DNA of 25,101 nt from Oscillospiraceae bacterium (GTDB lineage Bacteria; Bacillota; Clostridia; Oscillospirales; JAKOTC01). The position numbers and the translations under genes were made by a program. Each line of letters starts with the position of its first letter. Position 1 is the first letter of the stretch. Under the pieces are notes generated by a model. The model saw only the letters and a list, made by a program, of their open reading frames with translations, did no database searches and was not told the origin of the DNA. Positions 1-6,428 of this stretch are shown piece by piece. Where the stretch lies: assembly GCA_035353335.1 (NCBI GenBank), contig DAOPZJ010000038.1, positions 1 through 25,101 on the forward strand, in the 5' to 3' direction.

Positions 1-15
1 ACATCGGGTAATCGC

Positions 16-363
16 TTAAAAATATTGGGTTTTGAGCATTTCCGCAGCGGACTCGTCGAGCAGCTCGCGCTTGGTCACCCGGTCGAACGTATCCATCAGA
101 TCGGGAATGCGGACGCAGCTTTTGGCGGCGCCGTAAAAATCCTCGGCGACCCGGCCCTGGTGCATCATCACGATCCGGTCCGGCATTTCCACCGCCTGCT
201 GCATGGAATGCGTCACCATCAACGTGGTCAGGCGCTCGCGGCGGACGATCTCGGAAGTAAGCTCGGCCACTTTGGCGGCGCTTTTCGGGTCCAGCGCCGC
301 AGTATGTTCGTCCAGCAGCAGGATGTCGGGCCGGATCCAGACCGCCATCAGCAGCGTCAACGC
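16..363 (-). pseudogene. C-terminal fragment of an ABC transporter ATPase (COG1101-like)
   Basis: This is the 3' part of an ATP-binding subunit of the type found with tryptophan/tyrosine-like uptake systems. Seen: ALTLLMA (the stretch that normally follows the GGQRQ signature), Walker B and D-loop LLLDEHTAALDP, and the H-loop VTHSMQQA, then a normal end and stop at position 16. Walker A, Q-loop and signature are missing. Family resemblance stops abruptly at about position 363. The frame stays open to an ATG at 453, but those extra 30 codons are antisense to a permease gene on the other strand and look unlike an ABC ATPase. The fragment cannot be a working ATPase as it stands. Either a rearrangement or an assembly join removed the 5' half. 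The family call is from motif memory. Confidence 0.75.
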
Positions 364-367
364 CTCG

Positions 368-493
368 ATTGATATGACGGTGATCATGCAGCTGCTCGGC
401 ATCGGAATCCTGCTCACGCTGGCTGCGAGCGGCGCGGCGATCATCTCAATCATCCGTTACGAGCCGTTGAAAATTCTCACGAGCCGCACTTAA
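368..493 (+). pseudogene. C-terminal fragment of a FtsX/MacB-like ABC permease
   Basis: The last 41 codons of an ABC permease: IDMTVIMQLLGIGILLTL followed by a short small-residue hydrophobic stretch and the typical ending YEPLKILTSRT. This is the last transmembrane helix and cytoplasmic tail of FtsX-domain permeases. The stop at 491-493 lies 14 bp before the next gene, whose RBS (AAAAGGAGG) overlaps the stop, so the pair was an exporter or lipoprotein-release unit (permease then ATPase). The 5' bulk is absent: upstream of about 368 the DNA is antisense to the unrelated ABC ATPase fragment. Confidence 0.75.
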
Positions 494-507
494 AAGGAGG
501 AAACATC

Positions 508-1188
508 ATGAACGCGCTGGAACTTCAGAATCTGACATACTATTACGATAAAGACCATCCGATACTCAATAATCTCAACTTCACATTTGACAAGGGAAAA
601 ATCTACGCCATCATGGGCCGCTCCGGCGCAGGCAAGACCACGCTGCTCTCGCTGCTCTCCGCGCTGACCGACCCGAAAAGCGGTACAATTCTGTTCGAGG
701 GAAAAGACATCAAGTCCATCGACCGGTACCGCTACCGAAGTAAATTTGTCGGCGTTGTGTTTCAGGGTTATAATCTCCTGCCGCAGCTGAATGCGGTTGA
801 AAACGTCGAACTCTCGATGGACATCGCGGGCATCAAGGCCGCCGACAAACACAAGCTCGCAATGGAGCTGCTCGAAAAGGTCGAACTCGACGAAGTAAAA
901 GCCAAGCGCCGCATTTTGATGCTCTCCGGCGGTGAACAGCAGCGGGTCGCCATCGCCCGCGCGCTCTCCTATAACCCCGACATCATTCTGGCCGATGAGC
1001 CGACCGGAAATCTTGACGGCGAGACCCAAAAAGAGGTCATGGACATCTTCACCCGCCTTGCCAAACAGGAAAATAAGTGCGTCATCATCGTCACTCACGC
1101 CCCTGATGTGGCCAAATACGCCGATGTCGTCTATGAGCTCGAGTCGTTGAATGGGAAAAAGCCAAAAGACAAGCCCATACAGGCATAA
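508..1188 (+). CDS. ABC transporter ATP-binding protein, LolD/MacB/FtsE type
   Basis: An intact 226-residue nucleotide-binding subunit that would hydrolyse ATP on the cytoplasmic face to drive a FtsX-type permease. Seen: Walker A GRSGAGKT (37-44), Q-loop FQGYNLLP with Gln86, signature LSGGEQQR (139-146), Walker B DIILADEP (158-165), D-loop GNLD, and H-loop His197 in VTHAP. Length and the KAKRR-x-LSGGEQQRVAIARAL pattern are typical of the LolD/MacB/YknY family. AAAAGGAGG sits 8 bp before the ATG. The partner permease survives upstream only as its last 41 codons because of the junction near 366. The substrate (peptide antibiotic, lipoprotein or other) cannot be read from the sequence. Confidence 0.93.
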   Translation: MNALELQNLTYYYDKDHPILNNLNFTFDKGKIYAIMGRSGAGKTTLLSLLSALTDPKSGTILFEGKDIKSIDRYRYRSKFVGVVFQGYNLLPQLNAVENVELSMDIAGIKAADKHKLAMELLEKVELDEVKAKRRILMLSGGEQQRVAIARALSYNPDIILADEPTGNLDGETQKEVMDIFTRLAKQENKCVIIVTHAPDVAKYADVVYELESLNGKKPKDKPIQA

Positions 1189-1201
1189 CGAATATGCAAA
1201 C

Positions 1202-1230
1202 AACGGCGAAGGGTTTCTCCCTTCGCCGTT
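1202..1230 (+). terminator. Rho-independent terminator after the ABC ATPase
   Basis: A perfect 12-bp stem (AACGGCGAAGGG / CCCTTCGCCGTT) with a 5-nt loop, 13 bp after the ATPase stop. The T tract is short (TTTCC), so termination may be incomplete. Confidence 0.7.
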
Positions 1231-1245
1231 TCCACTATTCTCAAA

Positions 1246-1274
1246 TTGACACTTCTTTCGCCGCATGTTACGAT
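1246..1274 (+). promoter_or_regulatory. Sigma-A-type promoter for the CGGC-domain gene
   Basis: TTGACA (-35, 1246-1251), a 17-bp spacer, and TACGAT (-10, 1269-1274), just after the preceding terminator. The gene's RBS follows within about 12 bp of the -10, so the 5' leader is very short. Confidence 0.6.
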
Positions 1275-1302
1275 TTGTGTTCGAAAGGAGCTGAAAACGT
1301 TT

Positions 1303-1635
1303 ATGAAAGTCGGATTGATCCGATGCATGAAAACCGAGGATAAATGCCAGGGGAAAATGTGTTTCAAGGCAATCAAAGAGAAAAAATCCGTATTCAAAGG
1401 CGCAGAGGGCGACATTGAGATTGTGGGCTTCGTCTCCTGCGGCGGGTGCCCCGGAAATAAGGCCGCGGCAAGAGCCGCGAATATGGTTAAGCGCGGGGCG
1501 AATACCATTGCTCTCACCACCTGTATCACAAAAGGAAACCCCGCCGGCTGTGTATGCCCTCATTTGCAGAAGATGAAAGAGGAAATTGCCAAGCAAGTCG
1601 GTGAAGGAATTACCGTCTTTGATCACACACACTGA
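1303..1635 (+). CDS. CGGC domain-containing protein
   Basis: A 110-residue cytoplasmic protein of the CGGC family (PF08821-like), a small cysteine-rich group thought to bind metal; no reaction is established. Seen: N-terminal VGLIRC, Cys8, Cys15 and Cys20, the name-giving CGGCPG at 46-51, then TTCITKGNPAGCVCPH (72-87) holding three more Cys. The start is the ATG preceded by GAAAGGAG; an in-frame TTG further upstream lies inside the -35 box and is not the start. It has its own promoter, between the ABC gene and the fluoride unit. Confidence 0.85.
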   Translation: MKVGLIRCMKTEDKCQGKMCFKAIKEKKSVFKGAEGDIEIVGFVSCGGCPGNKAAARAANMVKRGANTIALTTCITKGNPAGCVCPHLQKMKEEIAKQVGEGITVFDHTH

Positions 1636-1671
1636 CCTAAGGCGACATTTATAGGTTCTCTATTTGAACAG

Positions 1672-1699
1672 TTGACGAAAAAGTCATCCGTGGTATAAT
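1672..1699 (+). promoter_or_regulatory. Promoter of the fluoride riboswitch-fluC transcript
   Basis: TTGACG (1672-1677), a 16-bp spacer, and an extended -10 TGGTATAAT (TATAAT at 1694-1699). Transcription would start near 1706, just before the aptamer. Confidence 0.75.
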
Positions 1700-1705
1700 T
1701 GATTT

Positions 1706-1763
1706 AACGGGAATGAAGTTCTCCCTCGGGCAACCGAAACCGCCGAACGGCTGATGACTTCTG
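1706..1763 (+). promoter_or_regulatory. Fluoride riboswitch (crcB motif)
   Basis: The segment matches the crcB/fluoride aptamer layout: a GGGAATGAAGTTCTCCC-like P1/J region, a small P3 hairpin (TCGGGCAACCGA), the AACCGCC/GGC pairing, and the conserved 3' strand GCTGATGACTTCT. It starts a few bases after a strong promoter, is followed by an intrinsic terminator, and lies upstream of a fluC fluoride exporter. It should bind fluoride with Mg2+ and turn expression on. Confidence 0.88.
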
Positions 1764-1772
1764 TAAATAAAC

Positions 1773-1794
1773 AGAGGGCTTCGGCTCTTTTTGT
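1773..1794 (+). terminator. Expression-platform terminator of the fluoride riboswitch
   Basis: An AGAGGGC-TTCG-GCTCTTT hairpin (one G-U pair) followed by a T-rich tract. TCTGT at 1760-1764 can pair with ACAGA at 1771-1775, overlapping the 5' arm, so a competing fold is possible. Transcription attenuation is inferred. Confidence 0.7.
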
Positions 1795-1817
1795 GTGATA
1801 AAGGGGAGAATTTTTTC

Positions 1818-2183
1818 ATGCAGGACTTGCTCTATGTCGGAATGGGCGGTTTTTTGGGTGCTGTTTTACGCTATTCGGCGGGCTTTTTACCGATAAAACC
1901 CCAAAACGGTTTTCCAATGACGACACTTCTCGTAAACATCACCGGCGCGTTTGTAATCGGTTTGATTGCCGCGCTCTCGATTAAAACCGGCATCCATCCT
2001 AAATTGGTTTTGTTTCTCAAAGTCGGTCTGTGCGGCGGTTTTACGACCTTTTCGACCTTCTCCGCCGAGACCGTCCGCCTGTTTCAAGACGGCAAAACAG
2101 GGCTCGCCGTTGCCTATATCGTCGCCAGTGTGCTTTGCTGTGTTCTTGCGATACTTTTTGCCGAGTGGATCATCGGTAAATAA
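1818..2183 (+). CDS. fluC: Fluoride ion exporter FluC/CrcB
   Basis: A 121-residue, four-helix membrane protein that forms dual-topology dimeric fluoride channels and exports F- from the cytoplasm. Seen: the N-terminal GMGGFLGAVLRY glycine-rich helix, LVNITGAFVIG (Asn40 region of the pore), and GGFTTFSTFSAE at 73-84, which carries the phenylalanine-box residues and the sodium-site loop. Length is normal for the family. The ATG follows AAGGGGAG; a GTG nine codons upstream overlaps the terminator and lacks an RBS. The riboswitch leader supports the assignment independently. A second fluC often sits beside this one in heterodimeric systems; none is present here. Confidence 0.95.
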   Translation: MQDLLYVGMGGFLGAVLRYSAGFLPIKPQNGFPMTTLLVNITGAFVIGLIAALSIKTGIHPKLVLFLKVGLCGGFTTFSTFSAETVRLFQDGKTGLAVAYIVASVLCCVLAILFAEWIIGK

Positions 2184-2237
2184 GAAATGTGATTTTCACA
2201 AATTGTAATTACCTTTTCTTTATTATCCGCGAACTTG

Positions 2238-2246
2238 TGATATAAT
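2238..2246 (+). promoter_or_regulatory. Extended -10 promoter element for the MFS gene
   Basis: TGATATAAT with TATAAT at 2241-2246, 38 bp before the MFS start. There is no clear -35 at 16-18 bp, so recognition would rely on the TGn extension. An imperfect TGTGATTTTCACA inverted repeat lies just upstream, near 2188-2200. Confidence 0.5.
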
Positions 2247-2283
2247 TGAAAAATGTTAATCATGACGAAAAGGACCTGAGTTC

Positions 2284-3537
2284 ATGAGAAAAAATCATCG
2301 GAAACTATCCCCTGCGATGCTGTTCATTCTGCTGTTCGGCATCGTCAGTTTGTTTTCCGATATGACTCACGAGGGTGCCTCCAGCATCAAGGGGGCATAT
2401 TTATCCTTGCTCGGCGCGTCGGCTGCTACCATCGGCTTCGTCTCCGGTTTCGGCGAGCTGGTCGGCTATTCGCTGCGTTATGTATTCGGCCGCCTTGCCG
2501 ATCGCACTAAAAAATATTGGCCGATTACGATTATCGGCTATATCGTGGACGTCCTCGCGGTGCCCGCTTTGGCGCTTGTCGGAGAAAACGGCTGGATTTT
2601 TGCCTGCGCACTCATTATTGCGGAACGGGCGGGAAAAGCACTGAAAAAACCGGCAAAAAATACGCTGATGTCGTTTGCGGCTTCTCAGGAAGGTGCAGGC
2701 AAGAGCTTCGCGATTCAGGAACTGCTCGATCAGATCGGTGCGTTTCTCGGGCCGGTGCTGCTCTATCTGGTGATGTTATTCAAAATGACCGGCACGACTT
2801 ATCAAATTTACGCATTCGGCCTTGCGATTCTGGCAATTCCCGCAGCTTTGACCGTTATCATGCTGTTTATTACAAAGCGAAAATTTCCGAATCCCGAAAA
2901 TTTTGAGCCGGAACCGAAGGAATATATCCCCTTCAAACTTGATAAAAAGTTCATTCTTTATATCGCAGGCATCAGTTTGTTCGCCTTCGGCTTCATCGAT
3001 TATTCGCTGATTATCATGCATGTCTCACGCGAATTTTCCGGCCTAACGCCGGGCCTGAACTCATCCGCGCTCGTCAATACCGGAACACTGCCGCTGCTCT
3101 ACGCAGGAGCCATGTTGGTGGATGCTGTTTCCGCTCTTGTCTTCGGGCTTTTATATGACAAAAAGGGCAATTTGGCGCCGGTGTTGTCCACGGCTCTTTG
3201 TGCGCCTTTCGCGCTGTTTATTTTCGGTTTCAAGTCCGTACCCGCGCTGCTCGTCGGGATCGCGCTCTGGGGCGTCGGAATGGGCGCCCAGGAATCCATC
3301 CTGAAAGCGGTCGTCTCGACGATCGTCCCGAAGAACAGCCGTGCTACCGGTTACGGGATTTTCGAATGCTCCTTCGGCGTTTTCTGGTTTCTCGGGAGCT
3401 GGCTGCTCGGCGTTTTATATGACGTGAGCATCCCCGCCATGATCGCCGTCTCCATCATCACGCAGCTTGCGGCGATCCCGCTTTACTGTTTCTCAGCGAG
3501 AAATTCGCGGAGAGTATTGTCAAAGCGGAAAATATAA
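2284..3537 (+). CDS. Major facilitator superfamily transporter
   Basis: A 417-residue, roughly 12-helix membrane transporter. Seen: hydrophobic segments along the whole length, an MFS motif-A-like loop FGRLADRTKKYW between helices 2 and 3, a positively charged central loop (KRKFPNPENFEPEPKEYIPFKLDKKF) and a second-half loop GLLYDKKGN that mirrors motif A. The N-terminal SLFSDMTHEGASSIKGAYL pattern is typical of a widespread, uncharacterised clostridial/archaeal MFS group. Substrate and direction are unknown. The ATG is preceded by AAAAGGACC. It has its own extended -10 and is unlikely to be part of the fluoride unit. Confidence 0.9.
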   Translation: MRKNHRKLSPAMLFILLFGIVSLFSDMTHEGASSIKGAYLSLLGASAATIGFVSGFGELVGYSLRYVFGRLADRTKKYWPITIIGYIVDVLAVPALALVGENGWIFACALIIAERAGKALKKPAKNTLMSFAASQEGAGKSFAIQELLDQIGAFLGPVLLYLVMLFKMTGTTYQIYAFGLAILAIPAALTVIMLFITKRKFPNPENFEPEPKEYIPFKLDKKFILYIAGISLFAFGFIDYSLIIMHVSREFSGLTPGLNSSALVNTGTLPLLYAGAMLVDAVSALVFGLLYDKKGNLAPVLSTALCAPFALFIFGFKSVPALLVGIALWGVGMGAQESILKAVVSTIVPKNSRATGYGIFECSFGVFWFLGSWLLGVLYDVSIPAMIAVSIITQLAAIPLYCFSARNSRRVLSKRKI

Positions 3538-3604
3538 ATAAACCTCCTGATTATTTATACGCCGAAGCGTATTTCACAAATCCCGCCAGGGATTTATTTC
3601 ATTG

Positions 3605-3633
3605 AAAAAACCCCGTCAAAGACGAGGTTTTTT
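3605..3633. terminator. Bidirectional terminator between the MFS gene and tRNA-Leu
   Basis: An A-rich left arm (AAAAAACCCCGTC), AAA loop and GACGAGGTTTTTT right arm, with a single mismatch. The A run on one side and T run on the other let it work for the MFS transcript (plus) and, starting 2 bp past the CCA end, for the tRNA (minus). Confidence 0.8.
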
Positions 3634-3634
3634 C

Positions 3635-3722
3635 TGGTGCCGCCGGTCGGGCTCGAACCGACACGATGTTGCCATCAAGGGATTTTAAGTCCCTGGCGTC
3701 TGCCAATTCCGCCACGGCGGCA
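3635..3722 (-). tRNA. tRNA-Leu (anticodon UAA)
   Basis: On the minus strand the acceptor arms are TGCCGCC and GGCGGCA, with CCA encoded. The anticodon arm is AGGGA-CTTAAAA-TCCCT, giving UAA. A long variable arm (TGATGGCAACATCG) marks a class II tRNA, and the T arm GTCGGTTCGAGCCCGAC carries TTCGA. Total 88 nt with CCA. A terminator follows directly. Confidence 0.97.
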
Positions 3723-3724
3723 TA

Positions 3725-4044
3725 GAATCGCTAAAGCGATTCATTTGAAATATTTCAAGACGTCAAAGAATGCTTCGCATTCTCTTGAAATATTTCTGGC
3801 TTCTGTTGATTCTCTCTTGAAGTTTTTCAGCCGTTGCTGAAAAACTTCCGGCTTCTGCTTGCATTATGAATTTGTGATCGCTAAAGCGATTCATTTGAAA
3901 TATTTCAAGACGTCAAAGAATGCTTCGCATTCTCTTGAAATATTTCTGGCTTCTGTTGATTTTCTCTTGAAGTTTTTCAGCCGTTGCAGAAAAACTTCCG
4001 GCTCTGCTCGTTTTTAAAACTATGATCGCTAAAAGCGATTCATT
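3725..4044. repeat. Tandem 150-bp hairpin-rich repeat (two full copies plus a partial third)
   Basis: Copy 1 (3725-3874) and copy 2 (3875-4024) are nearly identical for their first 125 bases; a third start with one extra A appears at 4024-4044. Each unit is a chain of inverted repeats: ATCGCTAAAGCGAT; a 14-bp outer stem (3747-3760 with 3783-3796 in copy 1) enclosing AGAATGC-TTC-GCATTCT; and a perfect 13-bp stem at 3819-3831/3836-3848 with a CGTT loop. Copy 2 has one mismatch in that last stem. No convincing gene occupies this stretch, which lies between the tRNA-Leu 5' end and a lipoprotein gene. Confidence 0.9.
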
Positions 4045-4062
4045 AAAGATGCTCTTGTGATT

Positions 4063-4743
4063 TTATTGCAGCGGTTCGCCTTCGCCGATAAACTTACCTT
4101 CGTTTGTATAAATGCCGACACAGGCGATCGTTTTATTGTTGGTGAGCGTTCCGGCTGCGAGGTTATGAAATACGCCGCCGTCATTGGTAATCTTGAGCGT
4201 TCCGTTGTTGGTGACGGTTGCTGCATTATTAAATGTGGTTACGCGGTCAAGCCGTAATTCTCCGCCCGCGTCGATCAAAACTTCGCCGTTGTTTTGAATC
4301 GTGCCGTGATACGGCGCCAACATGCCTTTATCGGCGATGCGGATGGTTCCGTTGTTTTCGAAGACGGCAAAAGCAAACTCAAATGTCCCTGTGATCAACA
4401 GTGTCCCGTTGTTGACAATACCGCTTATGGCCGGTGCGAAATTGTCACCCATCGTGACGGTGACGCCTTTGTCGATCACCATTACAAAGCTGCTTTTTTC
4501 GAATTCTTTAAGGCTCGAAAGCCCGATGGTGATATCGGCCTTGATTTTCACGCCGGCGGCTGTATTGCCGTCTATCGCCTGCATCAGCGCATCTGTGTCA
4601 TAGACATCCACAAGCACCGATGCATCCGAAGAAGATGGCTGCGAAGACGCCTGAGAAGATATTTGGGATGACACGGGTGATTTCGAGCATCCGGTCACCG
4701 CAAAAAGAATTACCAATAAGAGTACGGGAATGAATCGTCTCAT
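4063..4743 (-). CDS. Lipoprotein with beta-solenoid-like NNGT repeats
   Basis: A 226-residue predicted lipoprotein of unknown function. Seen: signal peptide MRRFIPVLLLVILFAVTGC with lipobox VTGC (Cys19), a Ser/Gln-rich linker (residues 20-42), then a region with about six degenerate repeats of the type NNGT-x-x-I spaced roughly 20 residues apart (IVNNGTLLI, FENNGTIRI, IQNNGEVLI, TNNGTLKI, LTNNKTIA, YTNEGKFI). Such spacing suggests a short right-handed beta-solenoid, as in secreted adhesin-like or pectin-lyase-fold proteins. GGAGG lies 5 bp before the ATG. It is transcribed divergently from marR with a leader of about 100 nt. Confidence 0.82.
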   Translation of the reverse strand: MRRFIPVLLLVILFAVTGCSKSPVSSQISSQASSQPSSSDASVLVDVYDTDALMQAIDGNTAAGVKIKADITIGLSSLKEFEKSSFVMVIDKGVTVTMGDNFAPAISGIVNNGTLLITGTFEFAFAVFENNGTIRIADKGMLAPYHGTIQNNGEVLIDAGGELRLDRVTTFNNAATVTNNGTLKITNDGGVFHNLAAGTLTNNKTIACVGIYTNEGKFIGEGEPLQ

Positions 4744-4851
4744 ATTTACCTCCGTCGGCCATATCCCGCGAGACGCCTTTGCGGTTTTTAATCGCTGTCG
4801 GTTTCATGGGAAAGATATAAAAGCAACTTATGCTTTTACACCGGAGTTTGA

Positions 4852-4880
4852 ATTATACCACACCAAAGTTAAAAATGCAA
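4852..4880 (-). promoter_or_regulatory. Promoter of the lipoprotein gene
   Basis: On the minus strand: TTGCAT (4875-4880), a 17-bp spacer, and an extended -10 TGGTATAAT (hexamer at 4852-4857). The leader holds an AAAAGCA/TGCTTTT inverted repeat near 4819-4837, close to the transcription start. Confidence 0.65.
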
Positions 4881-4881
4881 A

Positions 4882-4909
4882 TTGACTTTTCAAAAAAACC
4901 TGTTAATAT
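4882..4909 (+). promoter_or_regulatory. Promoter of marR
   Basis: TTGACT (4882-4887), a 16-bp spacer, and an extended -10 TGTTAATAT (hexamer 4904-4909). Its -35 lies one base from the -35 of the opposing lipoprotein promoter. Confidence 0.65.
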
Positions 4910-4925
4910 TAGATATATCGAAAAT

Positions 4926-4941
4926 ATATTCTGCAGAATAT
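4926..4941. promoter_or_regulatory. Perfect 16-bp palindrome, candidate MarR operator
   Basis: ATATTCTGCAGAATAT is a perfect dyad between the marR -10 and its RBS, of the length and AT-rich half-site type bound by MarR dimers. Autorepression by roadblock is inferred from position. Confidence 0.6.
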
Positions 4942-4959
4942 TCAATCAGGGAGGTTCCT

Positions 4960-5424
4960 ATGGAAAACGATGAGCAGCATGCTCACGGACAGCTGCGCGG
5001 CGGTATTTGGGAAATGGTCAATGCCTTGAGGACTTTTAACGAAAAAGTGATGGAGCCATATTCGCAAAAACAGGGATTGACCTTCCTTCAGACACGCGTG
5101 CTGATGGGGATCCGCCACGGGAAGATCACAACAGTCGGCGGCCTGGCCGAACATGCATCCCTATATCAGGGAAACGCCTCTACCTTGTGTAAACGCCTTG
5201 AACAACAGGGCTTTTTACGCCGTGAGCGCAGTTCGGCCGATGAACGCGTTGTCAACCTATCTCTGACCGTGAAAGGGTGCGAAGCCACCGATAACATCGC
5301 CCGGCGTATGCAGACGCTGGATGAGTTCATCGAAAAAAACGCCAAGGACAATGTGAAAGCGCTGCGCGATGGCGCAAATGCCTTTTTAGAAATCGTGGAT
5401 TTGATCATCGAAAACGAACTCTGA
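4960..5424 (+). CDS. MarR family transcriptional regulator
   Basis: A 154-residue winged-helix dimeric DNA-binding protein. Seen: an N-terminal dimerisation helix, a helix-turn-helix region TVGGLAEHASLYQGNASTLCKRLEQQGF (about residues 59-86), the wing RRERSSADERVVNLSLT with the family-typical DxR, and C-terminal helices that complete the dimer interface. The ATG with GGGAGG upstream is chosen; an in-frame TTG further upstream falls inside the -35 box. The divergent lipoprotein and the palindrome upstream suggest local control. The ligand is unknown. Confidence 0.92.
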   Translation: MENDEQHAHGQLRGGIWEMVNALRTFNEKVMEPYSQKQGLTFLQTRVLMGIRHGKITTVGGLAEHASLYQGNASTLCKRLEQQGFLRRERSSADERVVNLSLTVKGCEATDNIARRMQTLDEFIEKNAKDNVKALRDGANAFLEIVDLIIENEL

Positions 5425-5444
5425 TTCCCGCACGATTTTTGAAT

Positions 5445-6368
5445 TTATTGAATACGGTTGTCGATAATGGGAAGAACGCCGTCGTCGCCGCCGTAAATCT
5501 CGGGAAGTTTCCCATCCCATCTTTCCGCTTGTTTGTAGCGGATCAATTCATCGGTAATCGATTCCTGCAGCTTGCGGTTTCCTTCCGCTTCCTGCTCTTT
5601 GGCATACCTGCCGGCGTCTGCGGCAATTTTTGCGGTCTCGGCATCTGCTTGAGCTGCAATGACTTTTTGTTTCGCAGCCGCTTCCGCTTCCAATACTTTT
5701 TGCTCCTGTTCCGTGATCGCTTTGAGTTTATTCTGTTCGGCGACCTGTTTTGCTTCAACTGCGGTTGTAAACGCCTCCGTAAAATCCATATCTTCAACCG
5801 AGGTGGAGATCACCTCAATATTAAACTTTGAAAGAGTCTCGGTCAGATTTGCCTGAATTTCGGCTGACAGCTTGCTTCTTTCCGAAACAAGCGTCTCGGC
5901 TTTATATTTTGCCACAATGACTTTTACGGACTCCTGAATTCTCGGCGAAATCACCGTATCGAAATAATTCGATCCGATCGTTCGGTAAATGTCCTGCGCA
6001 TTTTCTTTCCGGATTTGATAATTCAGCGAATAGACAATAGAAACCTCTTGAATATCGGAGGAGAAGCATACCAAATTGACGGTAGCTTTTTGGTTTCTGT
6101 TGTCCATCAAAATCACCTTTTGAACGGGTGATTTGAAATTGACACCTGCCTCAAATGTGTTTTGTTCCACCTTTCCGAACGTGGTTACAATGCCGGTATG
6201 GCCTGTCGGTACTGATGAGAAGCACCCGAAGACCACCAATAAAAGCCCGAACAGTGAAATCAATTGCTTGCGTTTCCCTCTCCAGCGTAAAACCTGCGCA
6301 TCTCTTTCATAACCAAGTGCGATGAATAATATGACAGTTACAGCAATGGCCAAAAAAATCCACGACAT
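5445..6368 (-). CDS. SPFH/Band 7 (prohibitin-like) membrane protein
   Basis: A 307-residue membrane-scaffold protein of the stomatin/prohibitin/flotillin superfamily. Seen: transmembrane segment 1 (residues 2-19), a basic loop RWRGKRKQ, transmembrane segment 2 (about 37-55), then the SPFH domain starting at VPTGHTGIVTTFGKVEQNTFEAG, and a long Ala/Glu/Lys/Gln-rich coiled coil (about 205-275; AEQNKLKAITEQEQKVLEAEAA). The C-terminal DNRIQ end is complete. AGGAGG precedes the ATG. It lies 60 bp downstream of the AEC permease gene on the same strand and converges with marR, leaving only 20 bp. These proteins oligomerise and organise membrane domains; a specific role here is not visible. Confidence 0.92.
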   Translation of the reverse strand: MSWIFLAIAVTVILFIALGYERDAQVLRWRGKRKQLISLFGLLLVVFGCFSSVPTGHTGIVTTFGKVEQNTFEAGVNFKSPVQKVILMDNRNQKATVNLVCFSSDIQEVSIVYSLNYQIRKENAQDIYRTIGSNYFDTVISPRIQESVKVIVAKYKAETLVSERSKLSAEIQANLTETLSKFNIEVISTSVEDMDFTEAFTTAVEAKQVAEQNKLKAITEQEQKVLEAEAAAKQKVIAAQADAETAKIAADAGRYAKEQEAEGNRKLQESITDELIRYKQAERWDGKLPEIYGGDDGVLPIIDNRIQ

Positions 6369-6428
6369 TTCCCATTCCTCCTAAAAGTTCGTTCGCAAAT
6401 TTTTACTTTACATTTTATAATTTTAACT

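Noticed and set aside
364..453. N-terminal 30 codons of the open frame continuing the ABC ATPase fragment to an ATG at 453
   Set aside because: They are exactly antisense to the permease fragment and have no ABC ATPase character; they are open only by chance across the junction.
490..1632. Long 380-codon minus-strand open frame opposite the ABC ATPase and CGGC genes
   Set aside because: It runs antisense to two genes with clear motifs, their own RBSs, a terminator and a promoter, and its product has no recognisable family.
3637..3840. Short plus-strand open frame starting at the tRNA
   Set aside because: It overlaps tRNA-Leu antisense and then enters the tandem repeat; no RBS fits.
3725..4044. 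CRISPR-like array
   Set aside because: The units are directly adjacent 150-bp copies without unique spacers, and no cas gene is present.
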